Positions 30,038 through 33,672 of a stretch of 33,672 nt of DNA are shown here, one piece after another. Within the stretch, counting starts at the first letter, position 1, and every line of letters starts with the position of its first letter. The position numbers were made by a program, and so were the translations under genes. The notes beneath the pieces are model-generated. The model had not been told where the DNA came from and did not search any database. It worked only from the letters and a program-made list of their open reading frames with translations. Location of the stretch: positions 1 to 33,672 of the forward strand of contig JAQSWQ010000040.1 in assembly GCA_029266525.1 (NCBI GenBank), read 5' to 3'. The stretch comes from Microvirga sp. (GTDB lineage Bacteria > Pseudomonadota > Alphaproteobacteria > Rhizobiales > Beijerinckiaceae).

Positions 30038-30874
30038 TCAATGGGCCATCAGCACCGGCAGGGTCGCCTCGGCGAGGATGTGGCTGGTCTGGCCGCCGAA
30101 GATCATCTGGCGCAGCCGGCTCTGGGTGTAGGCGCCCTTGACCAGGAGGTCGCAGCCGATCGAGGCTGCCCGCTCCAGGATGGTCTCGCCGGCGGTGCGG
30201 CGCTCCGGCTTCGCGAACATCGTCTCGGCCGCGATGCCGTTGATCCTGAGCGCGCGCGCGAGCTCCTCGCCCGACGGCCCCGGCACGCTGCCGCCCTCGA
30301 TCTCCAGCACCACGACGCGCTGCGCCTTGTGGAGGAACGGCATCGCGGCCTCGACCGTCCGCGCCGTCTCGGTCGAGCTGTTCCAGGCGATCATCACGCT
30401 GTCGCCGAGCTTCTGGGGCGGGGAGGGCGGCGCGATCAGGATCGGCCGCCCGCTCTCGAACAGCGCCGCCTCGAGCGTCGCCATCGAGGGATAGGCTTGG
30501 TCGGCGTTCGGACGCCCGAGCACCGTCACGTCGAAGACGCGCCCGTGGCTGCCGACGAACTCGTCGCCGGCCGGCGCCTTGTCGCGCCAGCCATAGCCGA
30601 GGCCGCCCGGCGTGCCCGGCGAGAACGGCACCCCGTTATCGCGCATGAAGCCCTCGAAGAGCTGGCGCGAGCGCTGGACGGTCTCCTCGTCGGCGGCGTC
30701 GTCGCGCACCCAGGTCAGCCCGCCGACCATGTCGAAGGGGATGTACTCGGTAAGCGCCGGGCGCAGGGCGAAGCCCTCGAGATAGCCTCCGAAGCGCTGG
30801 CCCGCGAGCCAGGCCGTGGTCAGGGCCGAGGGCATGCGGTCGTGGGGCGAGGTCGGGACGAGAATGGTCTTCAT
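30038..30874 (-). CDS. universal stress protein (UspA family), two-domain length
   Basis: The 278-residue protein has an N-terminal degenerate Usp half (MKTILVPTSPHDRMPSALTT) and a C-terminal half with DSVMIAWNSSTETARTVEAA, VVVLEIEGG and CDLLVKGAYTQSRLRQMIFG, then GQTSHILAEATLPVLMAH. The last part matches the UspA ATP-binding loop (G-2x-G-9x-G-S/T type), though here it reads GAYTQSRLRQMIFGGQTS. Members respond to stress or starvation. The start is ATG at 30874; the frame continues upstream as a shadow of the next gene. It is divergent from the creatininase-family gene. Confidence 0.87.
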   Translation of the reverse strand: MKTILVPTSPHDRMPSALTTAWLAGQRFGGYLEGFALRPALTEYIPFDMVGGLTWVRDDAADEETVQRSRQLFEGFMRDNGVPFSPGTPGGLGYGWRDKAPAGDEFVGSHGRVFDVTVLGRPNADQAYPSMATLEAALFESGRPILIAPPSPPQKLGDSVMIAWNSSTETARTVEAAMPFLHKAQRVVVLEIEGGSVPGPSGEELARALRINGIAAETMFAKPERRTAGETILERAASIGCDLLVKGAYTQSRLRQMIFGGQTSHILAEATLPVLMAH

Positions 30875-30992
30875 GACAGGACCCCAAGCTTGTTCTTGGC
30901 GTGATCCCCGTGGGCTCTCCGCGAGGCCCTGAGCTTGGACGCAAGCGTGGCCGGCGGCAAGATGGGCCGATTCGAAACCCGGGGAGCAAGGC

Positions 30993-31757
30993 ATGAGCGA
31001 AGTCGAATGGGCGCGGCTGAATGCGTCCGAGCTGAACGAGCGCGCGGGAGCAGGGGCGATCGCGATCCTGCCGGTCGCCTCGACCGAGCAGCACGGGCCG
31101 CATCTCGCGACCGGCGTCGACAGCTTCCTCTGCGGCGAGATCTGCCGCCGGACGGCGGTGAAGCTTAAGGAGGCGGGGACGCCGGCCGTGGTCGCCCCGA
31201 CCTTCTGGCCGGGCCTCGCCGAGCACCACGTGCCCTTCGGCGGCAGCTTCACGCTCTCGATCTCGACCTACCAGGCCGTGCTGCGCGACCTCACCCGCTC
31301 GATCGTCCGCGCCGGCTTCCGCCGCCTCGTCGTGGTCAACGGCCATGGCGGCAACATCAGCGCGCTCAACGCCTTCTCGGAGGAGCTGACCCGCGAGCTC
31401 GGCGCCGCGATCCTGTTTGCGACCTATTGGCTGCTTGCCGAGGAGGCCTTCTCGGGCATCCTCGAGAAGCAGCGCTCGGTGCTGCACGCCTGCGAGGCCG
31501 AGACCTCGATGATGATGGTGGTGCGCCCCGAGCTCGTCGACGCCAAGCGCCTCGGCGAGGCGGTCGGGCCGATGGCCGATCGGGCGGGCTCGGTCCTGAA
31601 CCAGCCCCTCCACCGCTGGCGCTCCTTCAAGGAGGTCACCAAGACCGGCGTCATCGGCGACGCCCGCAGCGCCAGCCCCGAGAAGGGCGAGCGTCTGCTC
31701 GAAGCCGCCGCCGAGGCGCTGGCGGGCCGGCTCGCCGAGGCGGAATCCTGGGGCTGA
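30993..31757 (+). CDS. creatininase-family amidohydrolase
   Basis: The 254-residue protein shows the metal-binding motifs of the family: LPVASTEQHGPHLATGVDS (E32, H34, D43), VVNGHGGNISALNAF and HACEAETSMMMVVRPELVD. The family hydrolyses amide bonds in cyclic or formamide substrates (creatinine amidohydrolase, formamide hydrolases, MftE). No creatine or mycofactocin genes are adjacent, so the substrate is unknown. Length is normal. The start at 30993 follows CGGGGAGCAAGGC. Confidence 0.9.
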   Translation: MSEVEWARLNASELNERAGAGAIAILPVASTEQHGPHLATGVDSFLCGEICRRTAVKLKEAGTPAVVAPTFWPGLAEHHVPFGGSFTLSISTYQAVLRDLTRSIVRAGFRRLVVVNGHGGNISALNAFSEELTRELGAAILFATYWLLAEEAFSGILEKQRSVLHACEAETSMMMVVRPELVDAKRLGEAVGPMADRAGSVLNQPLHRWRSFKEVTKTGVIGDARSASPEKGERLLEAAAEALAGRLAEAESWG

Positions 31758-31770
31758 GTGTGCCGTTTAT

Positions 31771-31800
31771 CGTCATGGCCGGGCTTGACCCGGCCATCTC
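31771..31800 (-). repeat. 30-bp palindromic intergenic repeat, copy 2 (inverted)
   Basis: Exact reverse complement of the element at 27691-27720, with the same 9-bp stem (ATGGCCGGG / CCCGGCCAT). It begins 14 bases after the creatininase-family stop codon and could act as that gene's terminator. The two copies are about 4.05 kb apart. Confidence 0.8.
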
Positions 31801-31899
31801 GCGACGATGGAGCGCCAAGCGGCTGCCCGGTGACCTAGCCACGCCCGGACATCACCCAGCGCGCAGGAACCCACGGGCCCGCTTCCCGTTCCCGCGCTC

Positions 31900-32496
31900 A
31901 TGAAAGCCGCGCTGCTCGACGCTTCGCCGATCCTGCCGGAAGGCATGCGTTACCGGCCAGATCTGATCCCGCCCGAGGAGGAGCGCGCGCTTGTCGAGCG
32001 CTTCGCCGAGCTGCCGTTCCGGGCCTTCGAATTCAAGGGCTTCCTCGGCAAGCGCCGGGTCGTGTCCTTCGGCTGGCGCTACGACTTCAACCTGATGAAG
32101 GTCGAGAAGACCGAGGACATGCCGGCCTTCCTCCTGCCCCTGCGCGAGCGCGCCGCCTGCTTCGCCGGGCTCGATCCGGAAGCGCTCCAGCACGTGCTGC
32201 TCACCGAATACGGCCGCGGCGCCGGCATCGGCTGGCACAAGGACCGCGCGGTGTTCGGGGAGGTGGTCGGCATCTCGCTTCTCGCCCCCTGCGTGTTCCG
32301 CATGCGGCGCCAGGCGGGCGCGAAGCCGCGCGCGGCGGCCGGCAAGGCGCGCGCCTTCGAGCGGCTCTCGCTCGAGCTTGCCCCGCGCTCGGCCTATCTG
32401 CTTTCCGGCCCCGCCCGCACCGAATGGGAGCACTCGATCCCCACCGTCCCGAGCCTGCGCTACTCGGCGACCTTCCGGAACTTACGCGAGCGCTGA
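31900..32496 (+). CDS. AlkB-like 2-oxoglutarate/Fe(II) dioxygenase
   Basis: The 198-residue protein has the double-stranded beta-helix iron motif: HKD (H113, D115 in GIGWHKDRAVFG) and the distal H178 in EHSIP. The 2-oxoglutarate arginine is in RYSATFR (R187/R193), and ISLLAPCVFRMRR lies in between. Such AlkB-like enzymes oxidatively demethylate alkylated bases in DNA or RNA; target specificity is not known. The N-terminal LIPPEEERALVERFAELPFR matches the family. The ATG at 31900 is the first plausible start. Confidence 0.9.
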   Translation: MKAALLDASPILPEGMRYRPDLIPPEEERALVERFAELPFRAFEFKGFLGKRRVVSFGWRYDFNLMKVEKTEDMPAFLLPLRERAACFAGLDPEALQHVLLTEYGRGAGIGWHKDRAVFGEVVGISLLAPCVFRMRRQAGAKPRAAAGKARAFERLSLELAPRSAYLLSGPARTEWEHSIPTVPSLRYSATFRNLRER

Positions 32497-32505
32497 GGCC
32501 CGTCG

Positions 32506-32563
32506 CCCTCTCCCTTCCACGGGAGAGGGCCGACTCGCGCGGAAGCGCGAGCGGGGAGAGGGA
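32506..32563. repeat. double-hairpin intergenic repeat, possible terminator
   Basis: CCCTCTCCC (32506-32514) pairs perfectly with GGGAGAGGG (32521-32529) around a 6-base loop. TCGCGC and GCGCGA (32535-32540, 32545-32550) form a second hairpin with a GGAA loop, and another GGGAGAGGG-like tract follows, able to compete for the first arm. This is a common rhizobial repeat type. It directly follows the AlkB-like gene. Confidence 0.7.
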
Positions 32564-32665
32564 CGGCCGCGAGGCTCGTCGGGCTTAGTCGCGGGGAAGG
32601 GCCGCTCACCCAACGCCGATCGCGCGTTGGGGTGTGATATCCTGCGCGCTAGCAGGGAGATCGAC

Positions 32666-32983
32666 ATGCCGGCCAAGGGTGAAACCAGGAATCGCGCTGG
32701 CGCTAGGGCTGTGGCGCCCGCCGGGGAGGCGCGCCGTTCCGCCCAGGCCGCGGTCCTTGAGGAGGCGCGGCAAGCGGGGCTCTTGTCCGGCGACAAGACC
32801 GAGCATGTCAGCTTCCGCGCGCCCCCGGCACTGATCGAAGCCGCGCGTCGCGAGAGCGGCGTAAGCTCCCCGACCGAACTCGGTATCCTGGGGCTGGCGA
32901 TGCTCGCCCAGCCGGACCCCGTGGCCGGGTTCATGAAGCGCACCCGCGGGCGGCTCGGCAAAGACCACACGCTTGGCTATTGA
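32666..32983 (+). CDS. small antitoxin-like protein, partner of the PIN protein
   Basis: The 105-residue product starts at an ATG preceded by AGGGAG. The first 30 residues are basic and probably disordered. The core is DKTEHVSFRAPPALIEAARR followed by GVSSPTELGILGLAMLAQPD, ending in a RGRLGKDHTLGY tail. VSFRAPPxLxxxAxxxxGxxSxTEL recalls ribbon-helix-helix DNA-binding antitoxins. The next gene overlaps it by 11 bases and encodes a PIN-domain protein, the usual order antitoxin then toxin. Assignment is from context plus the RHH-like pattern. Confidence 0.7.
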   Translation: MPAKGETRNRAGARAVAPAGEARRSAQAAVLEEARQAGLLSGDKTEHVSFRAPPALIEAARRESGVSSPTELGILGLAMLAQPDPVAGFMKRTRGRLGKDHTLGY

Positions 32984-33534
32984 CCTTGCGGCGGCGCTGC
33001 GCCGGGTAAAGCCCGAGAAGCGGCAGGTCCGGCTTGCCGCGAGACCACGGGGTGCGCTGTTGAGCGCGGCCCACCTCGCGGGGACCGGGCCCGCGGCCCT
33101 TGTGCCCGGATACGAACGTCTGCATCTTCGACGCCGCCGGGCGGCTGCCGCCCGACGCCGCGGCGCTCCTCGACCGCGCCCGCCTGTTCCACTGCTCGGT
33201 TTGTCTTGGCGAGCTCGCGACCGGCGTCGCCAATGCCGATCCGGCGCGCCCGGGCTGGCGAGCCTCGCGCGATCACTACGCGGCGCTGTTCGCGTCCGTG
33301 CCCGTGACCCGGCTCCTGTCCCGGACGCGCAGGTCTGGGTCGAGGCCGGACTGATCGCCGGCACCCTGGCTCGCACCCAACGCTTCGCGAAGGCACAGCT
33401 CAATGCGTGCCTGAACGACGCCCTGATCTATCTCACCGCCGCTAACTCCGGCCTGCCGGTGCTAACGGCGGACCGGGCCGATTTCGCCCTGATCCGGCAG
33501 ATTGCGCCGGAGGGGGACGGTGGTGTGGTTTTGA
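32973..33534 (+). pseudogene. PIN-domain (VapC-like) toxin interrupted by three one-base shifts
   Basis: The frame begins at TTG 32973 (LAIDLAAALRRVKPEKRQVR...GPAALVP). Near 33108 it must lose one base (an extra G in CCCGGAT) to continue as DTNVCIFDAAGRLPP and CLGELATGVANADPARPGW. Near 33317 it must gain one base to continue as VPDAQVWVEAG, LNDALIYLTAANSG and LPVLTADRADFALI. Near 33511-33516 it must drop a G from a five-G run to end APEGTVVWF and stop at 33532-33534. The acidic PIN residues (D in DTN, E in GELA, D in LND, D in TAD) are all present. Three indels in a short gene suggest either decay or sequencing error. PIN proteins are ribonucleases. Confidence 0.75.
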
Positions 33535-33575
33535 GGGGAGCAGGTCGAGGAGCGCTTAAGAATTCGCGCGCGCCC

Positions 33576-33625
33576 CACCTCTCCCGGAGGGGGAGGTCTA
33601 GACGGCGGAGCCGTCCGGGTGAGGG
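33576..33625. repeat. double-hairpin intergenic repeat after the PIN gene
   Basis: CCTCTCCC (33578-33585) pairs with GGGGGAGG (33589-33596) including one T-G wobble, and GACGGC (33601-33606) pairs with GCCGTC (33610-33615) around a GGA loop. This resembles repeats widespread in rhizobial genomes and is similar in structure to the one at 32506, though not identical. The rest of the window to 33672 shows no gene. Confidence 0.6.
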
Positions 33626-33672
33626 GAGCGCTCGAGAAGCGTCCTCGCGCATTTCCTGTGGGCTGAACGTCT

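Noticed and set aside
30993-31757. Mycofactocin MftE assignment for the creatininase-family protein
   Set aside because: No mycofactocin genes are nearby and the motifs are shared by the whole family.

Overview
This is a GC-rich alphaproteobacterial chromosome segment, most likely from the Hyphomicrobiales (the Bradyrhizobium / Rhodoplanes / methylotroph side). Support comes from a periplasmic transglutaminase-like (C93) protein, the intergenic GC-rich palindromes typical of that order, and a lanthanide-type methanol dehydrogenase locus. No rRNA, tRNA, CRISPR array or intact mobile element was seen. Assignments come from reading the translations by eye; no database search was run.

Region 1 (1-5 kb) is sparse and decaying. 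It holds the C-terminal tail of an IS481-type transposase, a truncated response-regulator receiver, a broken EamA exporter and a broken DUF1993 gene, among an intact C93 protein and small secreted or orphan proteins. Region 2 (4.5-7.1 kb) carries a CelD/BcsL-like acetyltransferase, two small secreted proteins built of short repeats, and two possible membrane micro-proteins.

Region 3 (7.1-22.6 kb) is the core. Leftward lies pqqABCDE, including a 29-residue pqqA. Rightward from the pqqA promoter region lies a four-gene PQQ-associated ABC system (binding protein, beta-propeller, ATPase, permease). It is followed by a tightly overlapping chain: a XoxF-type methanol dehydrogenase, a XoxJ-like binding protein, a lipoprotein cytochrome c, cytochrome oxidase subunits II (with a fused cytochrome c), I and III, a small membrane protein, CtaG, and a membrane-anchored cytochrome c. 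Together these look like a complete periplasmic chain: cofactor synthesis, alcohol oxidation, cytochromes, then O2 reduction. Subunit I lacks the usual acidic residue of the D channel and the lysine of the K channel.

Region 4 (22.7-31.8 kb) has a DMT exporter and a GltD-like flavoprotein with ferredoxin domains. The flavoprotein is in an operon with the gamma-alpha and beta subunits of a 2-oxoacid:ferredoxin oxidoreductase. Then come a homocysteine S-methyltransferase family protein, a universal stress protein and a creatininase-family amidohydrolase. Two exact 30-bp copies of a palindromic repeat lie in opposite orientation in this region. Region 5 (31.9-33.7 kb) has an AlkB-like dioxygenase and a toxin-antitoxin pair whose PIN toxin is broken by three single-base shifts, ending in repeats.
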